A stretch of 64,000 nt of DNA from Daejeonella sp. (lineage in GTDB: Bacteria > Bacteroidota > Bacteroidia > Sphingobacteriales > Sphingobacteriaceae), in contig NZ_JAFEIG010000005.1 of assembly GCF_017495225.1 (NCBI RefSeq), positions 92,056 to 156,055 of the forward strand. Direction: 5' to 3'. The notes below the pieces were generated by a model that saw nothing but the letters and a program-made list of their open reading frames with translations, made no database searches and was not told where the DNA came from. Below, in pieces: positions 1-9,892 of this stretch (position 1 is the first letter of the stretch; the number at the start of each line of letters is the position of its first letter). The position numbers and the translations under genes were made by a program.

Positions 1-45
1 AATGGAGCAAAGGGTATTCCGGGATATTTAATCATAAATAGATAA
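1..45 (+). CDS. 3' end of a probable type IX secreted protein (partial)
   Basis: The first 45 bases read in frame as 14 residues ending PGYLIINR and then TAA, just before the PorP/SprF-like gene. Type B sorting domains of the gliding-motility C-terminal family often end in a short strand plus a basic residue, and such genes often sit beside a PorP/SprF partner. That makes the end of an adhesin or gliding protein likely. Only the extreme C-terminus is inside the window, so the assignment rests mainly on context. Confidence 0.4.
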   Translation, partial: NGAKGIPGYLIINR

Positions 46-48
46 GTC

Positions 49-978
49 ATGGATAAAAAAATATACATTCTAGCACTTATTGCGTTGATTAACATTCTTC
101 CCAATAATATTTTAGCTCAACAGCTTCCCTTGTACTCGCAATACATGTTTAATACGCTTGAGATTAACCCTGCATACGCCGGTGTGAAGCAGTCGATGAA
201 TTTTACTAGTACCTTCCGAAAACAGTTCAATGGTATTAAAGATGCGCCTCAAACTACTTCAATTGCAGGTGATATGCCAATTGGTGAGACACAATTGGGT
301 ATCGGACTAAAACTAGTGAGTGATAAGGTTTCGGTTACACAAAATATTGGTGCTCAGTTGTCTATGTCATATAAAATTGAAGGCGACTATTCCAATTTCT
401 CTTTCGGACTCCAGATGGGGGCATTGAATTATCGTACTGATTTTAGTAAGTTGAATGTTACTAATGCAGGAGATCCGGTATTTGCTCAAAATTTGAATGC
501 AATGGCTGCTAATTTTGGTACAGGGATGTTCTTTAATACAAGCGATTTTTATATCGGCTTATCGTCACCCAATTTGGTTAGGACTCATTTAAGACAAGTT
601 GATGTGGCCTTAGCAGAATATACGGTAAAACAGAATTTACACATTTACCTGAATTCAGGCTTTTTAGTTACGCTTAATGATAATTTCATTTTAAAACCAT
701 CTTTCTTAGTTAGAGCAATTGAAGGTATTCCTTTAGATTATGATATTAATGCTAACCTATACTTCCGTGAAATTCTATCTGGTGGAATTTCCTATAGAAG
801 TAGAAGTGCCTTAGTAGGAATAATGGATTTTAAATTAACACCAACAGTACGTTTGGGATATGCTTATGATTATAATTTGGGCCGACTAAACAACTTTACC
901 AAATCTACACATGAAATAATTTTAAGGTTTAATCTTCCTTTTGAGAGAGATGAACTGATGCCTAGCTATTTATTTTAA
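49..978 (+). CDS. PorP/SprF family type IX secretion-associated outer-membrane protein
   Basis: The 309-residue protein has an N-terminal signal peptide ending near LAQQ. It then shows the family's characteristic start (LPLYSQYMFNTLEINPAYAG) followed by alternating strands of a beta-barrel. PorP/SprF proteins sit in the outer membrane and, in Flavobacterium, help secrete or anchor a specific partner adhesin through the type IX system. The ATG lies 3 nt after the stop of the upstream partial gene, which points to translational coupling with that presumed secreted partner. The giant repeat protein downstream is a second possible client. Family assignment is firm; the partner is inferred. Confidence 0.88.
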   Translation: MDKKIYILALIALINILPNNILAQQLPLYSQYMFNTLEINPAYAGVKQSMNFTSTFRKQFNGIKDAPQTTSIAGDMPIGETQLGIGLKLVSDKVSVTQNIGAQLSMSYKIEGDYSNFSFGLQMGALNYRTDFSKLNVTNAGDPVFAQNLNAMAANFGTGMFFNTSDFYIGLSSPNLVRTHLRQVDVALAEYTVKQNLHIYLNSGFLVTLNDNFILKPSFLVRAIEGIPLDYDINANLYFREILSGGISYRSRSALVGIMDFKLTPTVRLGYAYDYNLGRLNNFTKSTHEIILRFNLPFERDELMPSYLF

Positions 979-1065
979 TAATTAATAGGCTTTAAAAAAG
1001 ATATAAATGGAATCAAGCTAATAAGCGCGTTTCAGTTTTAAAAATATTGTATAAAAACAACTACT

Positions 1066-4000
1066 ATGAGATTTAATTATTATTCAATTTTGGGTTTTAT
1101 TGTCGCTACTTTTCTATTTGTAGGAATTGGTAATATAGCCTCTGCTCAGATAAAAATAGGTACAAATGGTTCTACTATTGAGCCATCATCTATTTTGGAG
1201 CTTGAAAGTAATAATCAAGGATTATTATTGCCCCGTTTAACGGATACCATTGCGATTAATACGCTTAGTCCCCCAAACGGTATGCTCATTTATCTAACAA
1301 AATGGCCAGCAGTAGGTTTATACGTAAGAAAAACTACGGGTTGGGAATTCTTAGCTGGATCATTAGGGGGCAATGGTACCTTTAATAATTTGACTGTAGG
1401 TGGGACCTTAACCGCTCAAAATTTTACAGGTAATTTAATTGGAAATGCATCTACAGCTACTCTGTCAAGTACCGCTACCAATGCTCTCAATGTAAATATC
1501 ACCAATGATTTATCAACCTCTACAGTTGCATATCCAACATTTGTTACAAACACGCCAGGCAGTCAATCAATTCGTACAGGTAGTACAAATTTAAGCTATG
1601 TTCCAAATACTGGAATACTAACAGCTAAGGGCTTTAGAGGAAATCTAGTGGGTGATGTTACAGGTGTTGCTACGTCCTCGGTTGATGCACTAAATGCTAC
1701 AAATATTCAAATTCTTGAGGATGATATTAACAACAATCCAGTTTATCCAACATTTGTTACTGGAAAAGTTGGTCCACTTACCGCCACGATAAATAGTGCA
1801 AAATTACAATATCTACCTGCTACGGGTGAGTTTACAGCTCCTATTTTTAAAGGCGACTTACAAGGAAATGCAACAACCACCACAACAGCAACCAATGCAG
1901 CAAATGTGGCTGTTAGTGATGATTCGGCAAACTCATTGCCTACTTATCCAGTTTTTGTGAATGCTATTACTGGAAATCAAGCTTTAAAATCAACTAGTAC
2001 ATTTCTGAGCTATGTTCCTTCAACAGGGATTTTAACAGCCAAGGGATTTGTGGGTAATCTGGTTGGGGATGTGAATGGTCAGGCAAATACCGCTTTAACT
2101 GCAAATAATGCAAATAATGCTGTAATTTCAACAAACACACTCAATAGTGCCATTACAGATGATAATTCAAGTACTTCCGTATTTTATCCAACTTTTGTTG
2201 GAGCAGCATCGGGTAATCAGGGAATTAAATCAGGCAGTAGTAACCTGAAGTATGTTCCTTCAACAGGAATATTAACTGCCAAAGGCTTTGTGGGGAATTT
2301 AGTTGGTGATGTTACAGGAAAAGTCTCTAATGCACAGCAAGCAGATAATGCATCCAATCTTGAGGTTGGTGAAGTTGTTCCGGGTGTTGCAACTTATTAT
2401 CCAACCTTGGTAAATGCAACTACGGGTCAAACTTCTATTAAAGTCAATAATAGTCAACTTCAGTACCTCCCAGTTGCTGGCGAGTTAATCTCACCTAAAT
2501 TTAGAGGGGAACTTATAGGAAATGCGAGTAGTACAACTACAGCGACTAATGCGTCTAATGTTGCAATTACAGATGATATAACCAATAATCTACCAACTTA
2601 TCCAGTATTTGTCAATTCACCAACTGGCAATCAGTCCGTAAAATCAAGTAGCACTAATTTAAGCTATGTTCCATCTACCGGCATTTTAACTGCTAAAGGT
2701 TTTGTAGGTAATTTGGTAGGAGATGTAACTGGAGAAGTTAGTAATGCTAAAAACGCTGAAAATTCGTCTAAAATAAATGTTACTACAAATGACATAAGCG
2801 CGGGAACAGTTTATCCTGTTTTTGTATCTGCCCTTACGGGATCTTTACAGCCAAATGTAAGTACCAATCGTTTAGGATTTAAACCTTTAACAGGCGAATT
2901 AACCGCATTAACTTTCAATGGAGATTTATTCGGAAATGCTAAGACTGCTACTTCAGCTACTACAGCTACTAACGCAGTAAATAGTGCTATTACTGATGAT
3001 AATTCCACTAATGGTACATTTTTTCCAGTTTTTGTGGGAACAGCTTCAGGAAATCAAGCCATTAAGGCAAGTAGTAATAATCTAAAATATAATCCTTCAA
3101 ATGGGATTTTAACTTCTACAGGATTTGCTGGTCCGCTGGTTGGTAATGTAACGGGGCAAGCAACATCAGCCTTATCGGCTGTATCTGCTACAAATGCAAC
3201 AACTGCAGATAATGCCTTGAAATCTGAAATTATTGATGATGCATCACACTCTGCAGAAACATACCCATTATTCGTAAATAATGCTGCTGGAAATCAGCCA
3301 CTCCGATCAAATGGAGTTAATTTAAAATATATTCCAGCAAGCGGGACTTTAATAGCAAAAAATTTCGAAGGTGATTTGAAAGGAAATTTAGATGGTATTG
3401 CTACCAATGCTATTGATGCTACTAATACGGCTAATGTTTCCATTACCGATGATTTAGCTAGTAATTCTTTTAAACCACTAACTTTTGTGGATGGAAATTC
3501 AGGTAATTTACCTGTTAAAGTAAGTAGCTCTAATTTGAAATATAACCCTTCAACGGGTGTATTAATTGCTCCCACTTTCTCAGGTATATTCGATGGGAAT
3601 GCAAAAACTGCAACTACTATTAGTCCAACAGGCTTAGTTTTACCAGTAAATGGCGGTACAGGGTTTGCATCATATGCAGTTGGAGATATTTTATTTGCAG
3701 AAAGTTCAAACACTCTTAAAAAATTGTCAATTGGTCCTATTGGTTCAGTTCTGCGTGTTCAACAAGTGGGTACATCTCTAATCCCTTCATGGGCTACAAC
3801 TGGTCCAGGTACAGTAACGGAAGTTCAATATGGCGGAACAGGTTTAAGTAGTTTAACTTCAGGTGGCATACTTATTGGAAATGGAACTAATAATGTTTCG
3901 ACTGTTATTGGAGCAGTTGGTCAGGTTTTAAGGTCTAATGGCCCAGGCTTGCCACCTTCATTTCAAAACCTTGCTGGTGGTGATATGATTTTAGCTGGTG

Positions 4001-7000
4001 ATCAGGTAGTTACTGGACCAAAAACATTTGGTACGCCAGGCGTTGGAGGCGTTGGTGGAGTAAATGGTATGCTCAGACTGGCAGGTGTGCAATCTGGTTT
4101 TACTGTTTTAAATGGACCTAATATTGGGGGAGGGGTGGTTACATTGCCACCATCAGGCACACTAGCTACTTTAATTGAACCAGAAACTCTGGAACAAAAG
4201 ACATTGATTGCTCCCAAATTAGTATCACCACTAATCGGTGATGCAGAAGGTACTAGTTTAATACTAGGTGGAGGTACTCCACTTATTACCACTAATCAAA
4301 CTGGAACAGGTAGTATCGTAATGTCAAGTGGTGCACAACTTGTTTCTCCAAAAATTGGTGATGCAACGGGATCCAGTCTTAATGTTGGAGGTGGAACAAT
4401 TACTGCTGGAACTTTCGTTGGAACATTAAATGGAAATGTCTCTGGTAACGCAAACAATGTGTCAGGCGTAGTTCAAATAGCAAACGGAGGAACAGGCGCA
4501 AATACCAAACAGGCTGGATTTGATAATTTATCACCTATGACTAGTCCCGGTGATATGATCTACGGTGAAACTCTTGGCTCAGCTAAAAGACTTCCACTTG
4601 GTGGGGCTAATCAAGTGCTAAAAGGTGGTTTGACAGCTCCTGCATGGGGATCTGTAGTTTTAACTTCTGATGTTTCAGGAATATTGCCTGCGCAAAGTGG
4701 GGGTACAGGAAATGCATTTACGGAGTTTACTGGCCCATTTATCACTAAGAAAGTATATACTTTACCTAATTTTGATGCAACATTAGCTGTAACAAGTGGT
4801 CCGCAGACTTTTACAGGTTTACAGAAATTTACCACCACTATTGATGGTAATATTGCTACAGCTAATACAGCAACTAAACTCGCAGCAACTAAAAACATCA
4901 ATGGTACTCCTTTTGATGGTAGTGCCGATATCACGGTTACTGCCAATGCTTCAACATTAACTGGAACGACCCTTAATTCTACAGTTTTAAATTCTAGTTT
5001 AACAAGTGTTGGAACTTTAACAAACTTGAAAGTAACTAATCCAATAGATGGAAGTATCACTGGAAATGCCTCTACGGCAACATTAGCTACCAATGTTACC
5101 ACCAATGCTAATTTAACTGGTGAAGTTACAAGTGTTGGAAACTCGACTACAGTTAAAAATGATGCAGTTATTAATAAAGTTTTGACAGGTTTTTCGAGTG
5201 CACCAGGTGTTGTTGCAGCAACTGATAATATTGTAAACGCAATTAGTAAGTTGAGTGGAAATATTTCTGCAAATGCAAATGCAACTCATACAGGAGATGT
5301 AACTGGTGCTACAGCCTTAACAATTTCAAACAATGCAGTTACCACCTCCAAAATTGCCAATTCGGCCGTTACTTTAGACAAAATAGAAGATGTTGCTACT
5401 AATACTGTTTTAGGTCGTGAAACGGCCGGGACAGGTGTAGTTGAGGAAATATCGACTGTCGGTACAGGTAATGTAGTTAGAGCTAATTCGCCAACTTTGG
5501 TTACTCCTATCTTAGGAGCAGCATCGGCAACATCTTTAACTGTTAATGGTGTAATAACATCAAATATTGCTGATGGAAATGCTCCTTTTGTTGTTACTTC
5601 AACCACTCCGGTAACCAATTTAAGTGTCGGCGGTAATGCAGGATCTGCAACAAAGCTTGCAACCCCAAGAGCAATAAATGGAGTTGATTTTGATGGTACT
5701 GGTCCAATTAATATTAATGCACCTGCTTTAACTTTAACAGGAAATACTTTAAATCCTTTAATTACAACATCAAGCTTAACTAGTGTAGGAACATTAGGAG
5801 CTTTAACTGTAACTAACCCAATTGTAGGTAGTGTAACTGGTAATGCATCTAATGTAACTGGAACTGTAGCTATTGCAAATGGAGGTACAGGAGCAACAAA
5901 TCAGCAGACAGCATTAAATAACCTTGCCGGGACTCAAGCTGCTGGCAGATATTTACGTAGTGATGGCATTAATACTTTATTGTCAACTATTTTAGCGGGT
6001 GATGTTCCTACATTAAATCAAAATACTACCGGTACAGCTGCTGGGTTAAACGATGCCTATGTCGATTGGAATGCGATAAGTGGGGGTAAAGCAATTCTTA
6101 ATAAACCTACATTGAATAGTGGTACAGTAACTTCTGTCGCTGCCCTAACGCTAGGCACCTCTGGTACTGATTTAAGCTCTACAGTTGCAACCAATACTTC
6201 TACACCTATAATTACTCTAAACGTCCCTACAGCATCTGCAACAAATCGTGGAGCTTTAAGTTCTGCAGATTGGACAAGCTTTAACGCAAAACAATCTGCT
6301 TTAACTTTTTCAACAGGTTTGACTAATTCTAGCGGGACTGTTACTGTGAACTCTACTCAAAATATCACAAACCTGAGTAATTTGTCGAGTAATGGTATAG
6401 TTACTACCTCTGGTAATAATGGAGCATTGGCTGTTACGCCTGTAAATGGTACAGGTAATGTGGTCTTGACGAGTGGCGCAAATTTGGTAAATCCCAATAT
6501 TGGCACTGCAAATGGTTCAAGTCTTACTTTAACAGGTTCATTAACATCTACTGCTACTACTGGAACTGCTCCATTTGTAGTGAGTTCATTAACCCCTGTT
6601 GCAAATTTGAACATTGGTGGAAATGCGGCAACCGCAACAAAATTGGCTACAGCTAGAACTATTAATGGGATTCTTTTTGACGGAAGCGCCGATATCTCAG
6701 TTCCTGCAAACGGTCTAACTGCACAATATATTGATTGGGATGCAAGCTCAGGTGCGACGTCCATTAAGAATAAGCCTACCATTACTAATGGTACAGTTAC
6801 GTCAGTAGCTGCAACGGTACCTTCATTTTTAACCATAACTGGTAGCCCAATTACTGCAAATGGGACGCTAGCTATTAATTATAACACCGGTACGGGTTTA
6901 CCAGTAGCTAATGGTGGTACAGGTTTAACTACATTAACATCGGGAGGTGCATTATTTGCATCAAGTGCTAATTCTATAGCATCAGGTACGTTACCTACAA

Positions 7001-8082
7001 CAGCTGGAGGTACTGGTAATAGCAATTATTTGGTTGGTGATATGTTATATGCTTCTACAACTTCAGCTTTATCTAGATTACCGAGTGCAGCTGTTGGTAA
7101 TGCATTAATTAGTAATGGGGTAGGTGTTGCTCCATCTTGGGGTAAAATTGATTTATCCACACATATACAAGGAACCATCCCAATTTCTCTTGGAGGTACT
7201 GGTAGCTCAACTCAAAACTTTGTTGACATAACAAGCAATCAAACTATACAAGGAGTAAAAACTTTTGTTGAACAAATTTCTGGAAGTATTTCTGGAAATG
7301 CAGGGGGTAATGCAGCAACTGCGACTAAATTAGCTGCTACAAAAACAATTTATGGAAATGCCTTTGATGGTTCTGCAAATTTAGATCAGGTTATAGCTCC
7401 CGCATTTGGGGGGACAGGAAGCGCCTTTACAAGATTTGTAGGTCCTTCGGTAGATGTAAAAACCTATACTCTTCCTACAACTAATGCAACTTTGGCTAGG
7501 GCGGATGCAGCTCAATCATTCAGTGGAATACAAACATTCAATGAGCCAATTGTAGGAAGTGTTACTGGGAATGCTGCGACTGCTACAACTGCGTCAGCAT
7601 TAATTGCATCTGCAACTATTAACTCACCTACATTAATAACACCAATTTTAGGTACAGCAACTGCTAACTCAATAAATAAAGTAACTATAACTCAACCTAG
7701 TAGCTCAGCTACTTTAACATTGGATAATGGTAGCACATTAGCTACTTCAGGCTCAAATTCAATTACATTAACTTCAACTGGGCCAACAAATGTAACCTTG
7801 CCTACTTCTGGAATATTGGTAAGTGCCATATCTTTTGAGAAAACAATTGATTTTCCAGAAGTCGCTGCTGGAACAAGCCAAACTATAAGTGTGGGATTTG
7901 CTGGTAGTGTAAACTTAGGAGATGTTGTGAGTATTGGATTGCCTGACGAACTTGCTAGCGCTGAAGGCGTATTTACTGTATGGGTTAGTGGAAGCAATGC
8001 GGTAAAAATTAAATTTACTAATACAAGTACAGCTCCAATTGATCTTCCTGATAGAACTATAAAATTTAAAATTTTTAATTAA
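1066..8082 (+). CDS. giant surface protein with phage-tail-fibre-like repeats
   Basis: The 2338-residue protein starts with a signal peptide (cleavage near ASAQ). An N-terminal region of about 140 residues is followed by ten repeats of about 70-75 residues (roughly residues 142-860). Each has the pattern DD...YPxFV...GNQ.IK...L.Y.PSTGxLTAKGFxGNLVGDVTG. The second half (about 860-2250) is built of GGTG modules (PVANGGTGL...GDMLYAS) and GNA.TAT.LAT linkers, and a compact 80-residue beta domain closes the protein (FEKTIDFPEVAAG...). These repeat types are common in phage tail fibres, so a trimeric beta-helical fibre is likely. I see no clear type IX sorting domain. Composition is Thr/Ser/Asn/Gly rich with very few charges or cysteines. 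Its host target is unknown. A terminator follows directly. Confidence 0.8.
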   Translation: MRFNYYSILGFIVATFLFVGIGNIASAQIKIGTNGSTIEPSSILELESNNQGLLLPRLTDTIAINTLSPPNGMLIYLTKWPAVGLYVRKTTGWEFLAGSLGGNGTFNNLTVGGTLTAQNFTGNLIGNASTATLSSTATNALNVNITNDLSTSTVAYPTFVTNTPGSQSIRTGSTNLSYVPNTGILTAKGFRGNLVGDVTGVATSSVDALNATNIQILEDDINNNPVYPTFVTGKVGPLTATINSAKLQYLPATGEFTAPIFKGDLQGNATTTTTATNAANVAVSDDSANSLPTYPVFVNAITGNQALKSTSTFLSYVPSTGILTAKGFVGNLVGDVNGQANTALTANNANNAVISTNTLNSAITDDNSSTSVFYPTFVGAASGNQGIKSGSSNLKYVPSTGILTAKGFVGNLVGDVTGKVSNAQQADNASNLEVGEVVPGVATYYPTLVNATTGQTSIKVNNSQLQYLPVAGELISPKFRGELIGNASSTTTATNASNVAITDDITNNLPTYPVFVNSPTGNQSVKSSSTNLSYVPSTGILTAKGFVGNLVGDVTGEVSNAKNAENSSKINVTTNDISAGTVYPVFVSALTGSLQPNVSTNRLGFKPLTGELTALTFNGDLFGNAKTATSATTATNAVNSAITDDNSTNGTFFPVFVGTASGNQAIKASSNNLKYNPSNGILTSTGFAGPLVGNVTGQATSALSAVSATNATTADNALKSEIIDDASHSAETYPLFVNNAAGNQPLRSNGVNLKYIPASGTLIAKNFEGDLKGNLDGIATNAIDATNTANVSITDDLASNSFKPLTFVDGNSGNLPVKVSSSNLKYNPSTGVLIAPTFSGIFDGNAKTATTISPTGLVLPVNGGTGFASYAVGDILFAESSNTLKKLSIGPIGSVLRVQQVGTSLIPSWATTGPGTVTEVQYGGTGLSSLTSGGILIGNGTNNVSTVIGAVGQVLRSNGPGLPPSFQNLAGGDMILAGDQVVTGPKTFGTPGVGGVGGVNGMLRLAGVQSGFTVLNGPNIGGGVVTLPPSGTLATLIEPETLEQKTLIAPKLVSPLIGDAEGTSLILGGGTPLITTNQTGTGSIVMSSGAQLVSPKIGDATGSSLNVGGGTITAGTFVGTLNGNVSGNANNVSGVVQIANGGTGANTKQAGFDNLSPMTSPGDMIYGETLGSAKRLPLGGANQVLKGGLTAPAWGSVVLTSDVSGILPAQSGGTGNAFTEFTGPFITKKVYTLPNFDATLAVTSGPQTFTGLQKFTTTIDGNIATANTATKLAATKNINGTPFDGSADITVTANASTLTGTTLNSTVLNSSLTSVGTLTNLKVTNPIDGSITGNASTATLATNVTTNANLTGEVTSVGNSTTVKNDAVINKVLTGFSSAPGVVAATDNIVNAISKLSGNISANANATHTGDVTGATALTISNNAVTTSKIANSAVTLDKIEDVATNTVLGRETAGTGVVEEISTVGTGNVVRANSPTLVTPILGAASATSLTVNGVITSNIADGNAPFVVTSTTPVTNLSVGGNAGSATKLATPRAINGVDFDGTGPININAPALTLTGNTLNPLITTSSLTSVGTLGALTVTNPIVGSVTGNASNVTGTVAIANGGTGATNQQTALNNLAGTQAAGRYLRSDGINTLLSTILAGDVPTLNQNTTGTAAGLNDAYVDWNAISGGKAILNKPTLNSGTVTSVAALTLGTSGTDLSSTVATNTSTPIITLNVPTASATNRGALSSADWTSFNAKQSALTFSTGLTNSSGTVTVNSTQNITNLSNLSSNGIVTTSGNNGALAVTPVNGTGNVVLTSGANLVNPNIGTANGSSLTLTGSLTSTATTGTAPFVVSSLTPVANLNIGGNAATATKLATARTINGILFDGSADISVPANGLTAQYIDWDASSGATSIKNKPTITNGTVTSVAATVPSFLTITGSPITANGTLAINYNTGTGLPVANGGTGLTTLTSGGALFASSANSIASGTLPTTAGGTGNSNYLVGDMLYASTTSALSRLPSAAVGNALISNGVGVAPSWGKIDLSTHIQGTIPISLGGTGSSTQNFVDITSNQTIQGVKTFVEQISGSISGNAGGNAATATKLAATKTIYGNAFDGSANLDQVIAPAFGGTGSAFTRFVGPSVDVKTYTLPTTNATLARADAAQSFSGIQTFNEPIVGSVTGNAATATTASALIASATINSPTLITPILGTATANSINKVTITQPSSSATLTLDNGSTLATSGSNSITLTSTGPTNVTLPTSGILVSAISFEKTIDFPEVAAGTSQTISVGFAGSVNLGDVVSIGLPDELASAEGVFTVWVSGSNAVKIKFTNTSTAPIDLPDRTIKFKIFN

Positions 8083-8110
8083 AATAAATTATAATAAAAC
8101 AATAATATTC

Positions 8111-8156
8111 AACGAGTTAATCCATCAATTACTAAAGGTGGATTAATTCGTTTTTT
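8111..8156 (+). terminator. intrinsic terminator after the giant repeat protein
   Basis: AACGAGTTAATCCA (8111-8124) pairs with TGGATTAATTCGTT (8139-8152) with one G-T wobble and a 14-nt loop, and T residues run to 8156. It separates the surface-protein gene from the ribosomal cluster. Confidence 0.8.
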
Positions 8157-8235
8157 CATTTTGAGTTATAATTATTTAGCTTTTCAAATATTTTAAGGAC
8201 GAAATGCAAATTATTTAAAAATAATCGCTCAACTA

Positions 8236-8266
8236 TTTGATTATTAAGAAGAGTTTCCTATCTTTG
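8236..8266 (+). promoter_or_regulatory. Bacteroidota-type promoter of the ribosomal cluster
   Basis: TTTG (8236-8239), exactly 19 nt, then TATCTTTG (8259-8266) match the Bacteroidota -33/-7 consensus TTTG-N19-TAnnTTTG. Transcription would start around 8272, leaving a leader of about 70 nt before rplC. This is the best sigma-A-type promoter in the window. Confidence 0.75.
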
Positions 8267-8290
8267 CCCTCCCTTTACAGGGGTTTACTA

Positions 8291-8324
8291 TGTCTTGAAC
8301 GAAGCCCTACTGCTTCGATGGACA
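8291..8324 (+). promoter_or_regulatory. hairpin in the rplC leader
   Basis: CGAAGC (8300-8305) pairs with GCTTCG (8312-8317), and the outer TGTC (8291-8294) pairs with GACA (8321-8324), ending 17 nt before the rplC ATG. S10-type operons are commonly autoregulated by L4 through their leader, so this could be such a site. Only the pairing is visible. Confidence 0.35.
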
Positions 8325-8341
8325 CAAATTGATTAAAGAAA

Positions 8342-8959
8342 ATGTCAGGAATTATTGGAAAAAAAGTAGGAATGACCAGCATATTCGATGCTGAAGGGAA
8401 AAACATCCCTTGTACAGTAATCGAAGCTGGGCCATGTGTAGTTACCCAACTACGCACCGTCGATACAGACGGCTACGCAGCAGTTCAGTTAGCTTTCGAC
8501 GACAAGAAAGAGAAAAACACCACAGGATCTTTAAAGGGTCATTTTGCAAAGGCTAAAACCACTCCTAAGCGTAAGCTTGTTGAGTTTAAAGGTTTTGAAG
8601 ATGCAAAAGCGCTTGGAGATATTGTAAGTGTTGAGATTTTTGCCGAAGGTGATTATGTTGATGTGGTTGGTACTTCAAAAGGTAAGGGATTCCAGGGTGT
8701 AGTTAAGCGTCACGGATTTGGTGGTGTTGGTGGTCAAACTCACGGACAACACAACCGTTTAAGAGCTCCAGGTTCATTGGGTGCATCTTCATGGCCTTCA
8801 CGTGTATTCAAAGGAATGCGCATGGCAGGACGTACCGGTGGCGATCGTGTTAAAATTCAAAATCTTCAGGTTTTGAAAGTGTACACAGAGCAAAACTTAT
8901 TAGTAGTTAGCGGTTCAATTCCGGGAGCTAAGGGTTCTTACGTAATCGTTGATAAATAA
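8342..8959 (+). CDS. rplC: 50S ribosomal protein L3
   Basis: The 205-residue protein begins [16 protein letters not shown] and carries the L3 signature around [13 protein letters not shown]...THG, with the central loop reaching the peptidyl-transferase centre. Length is typical for the family. It is the first gene of the cluster here, behind its own promoter and leader, whereas rpsJ normally precedes it. rplD follows after 4 nt. Confidence 0.98.
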   Translation: MSGIIGKKVGMTSIFDAEGKNIPCTVIEAGPCVVTQLRTVDTDGYAAVQLAFDDKKEKNTTGSLKGHFAKAKTTPKRKLVEFKGFEDAKALGDIVSVEIFAEGDYVDVVGTSKGKGFQGVVKRHGFGGVGGQTHGQHNRLRAPGSLGASSWPSRVFKGMRMAGRTGGDRVKIQNLQVLKVYTEQNLLVVSGSIPGAKGSYVIVDK

Positions 8960-8963
8960 GAAG

Positions 8964-9593
8964 ATGGAAGTTAAGGTTATAAATATATCAGGCAAAGAAA
9001 CAGGTGCCAAGGTGCAACTTCCTGATGCGATCTTCGCAGTAGAACCAAACGATCATGCGATTTATTTAGATGTTAAGCAATATTTGGCTAATCAACGCCA
9101 AGGAACGCACAAGTCTAAGCAACGTAATGAGATCGCCGGATCTACCAAAAAATTATATAAGCAAAAAGGTACAGGTGGTGCCCGTGCAGGATCAATCAAA
9201 TCTCCATTGTTCAATGGTGGTGGTCGTGTTTTCGGTCCGCAACCCCGCGACTATAGTTTCAAGCTTAACAAAAAGCTTAAATCTTTAGCTCGTAAATCTG
9301 CACTTTCATACAAAGCAAAAGATAATAATATCGTTGTTCTCGAAGCTTTCACTTTTGATTCAATCAAAACTGCAAACTACGCGAAAATTATGGCTGATTT
9401 AAAGCTTAGTGATGCTAAAACATTACTAGTTTTACCTGCAGCAAATAATAATGTTTATTTATCAAGCAGAAATTTAAAGAAAGCAAAAGTGGTTACTGCA
9501 GCAGAATTAAATACATATGATGTATTAAACTCAGGAACTTTATTGCTTACTACTGAAACTGTTAAAACATTGGAGGAGGCGTTCGCTAAGTAA
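8964..9593 (+). CDS. rplD: 50S ribosomal protein L4
   Basis: The 209-residue protein has the L4 core, including the exit-tunnel loop ([26 protein letters not shown]). A TTG at 8949 in the same frame would overlap rplC, but the ATG at 8964 gives the family's usual MEVKV start and a clean 4-nt gap, so I chose it. In E. coli L4 also represses its own operon. rplW follows after 1 nt. Confidence 0.97.
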   Translation: MEVKVINISGKETGAKVQLPDAIFAVEPNDHAIYLDVKQYLANQRQGTHKSKQRNEIAGSTKKLYKQKGTGGARAGSIKSPLFNGGGRVFGPQPRDYSFKLNKKLKSLARKSALSYKAKDNNIVVLEAFTFDSIKTANYAKIMADLKLSDAKTLLVLPAANNNVYLSSRNLKKAKVVTAAELNTYDVLNSGTLLLTTETVKTLEEAFAK

Positions 9594-9594
9594 G

Positions 9595-9885
9595 ATGGAA
9601 ATTTTAAAGAAACCAATTCTAACCGAGAAGGCATCAGCGTTAACTGAAAAGTTAAACCGCTTCTCATTCAAGGTTGATCACAGAGCCAACAAATTGGAGA
9701 TCAAAGGTGCGATCGAAAAAATGTATGGAGTGAATATCCAAGCTATCAATACGATAGTTGTTTATGGAAAAACAAAATCGCGTAACACTAAAGCTGGTGT
9801 TGTAACAGGAAATGCTCCTAAGTACAAAAAAGCAATAGTAACGCTTAAAGATGGTGAAACCATTGACTTTTACAGCAATATTTAA
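9595..9885 (+). CDS. rplW: 50S ribosomal protein L23
   Basis: The 96-residue protein starts MEILKKPILTEKA, the conserved L23 opening, and contains the loop rich in K/T/R (GKTKSRNTKAG). L23 lies at the polypeptide exit and docks trigger factor and SRP. It is 1 nt after rplD and 7 nt before rplB, in the usual order. Confidence 0.97.
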   Translation: MEILKKPILTEKASALTEKLNRFSFKVDHRANKLEIKGAIEKMYGVNIQAINTIVVYGKTKSRNTKAGVVTGNAPKYKKAIVTLKDGETIDFYSNI

Positions 9886-9892
9886 TTAAGAC

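Noticed and set aside
2811..7997. Several long minus-strand open frames inside the giant repeat gene
   Set aside because: They are read antisense to a clear signal-peptide protein with regular repeats, and their translations are Val/Pro/Ala-rich shadows without family features.
7800..8082. Type IX sorting domain at the end of the giant protein
   Set aside because: The last 80 residues are a compact beta domain without the FTPNNDG or terminal KxxxR-like features of type A or B sorting domains.
8083..8341. Search for rpsJ upstream of rplC
   Set aside because: The spacer holds only a terminator, promoter and leader; no S10 frame is present on either strand.
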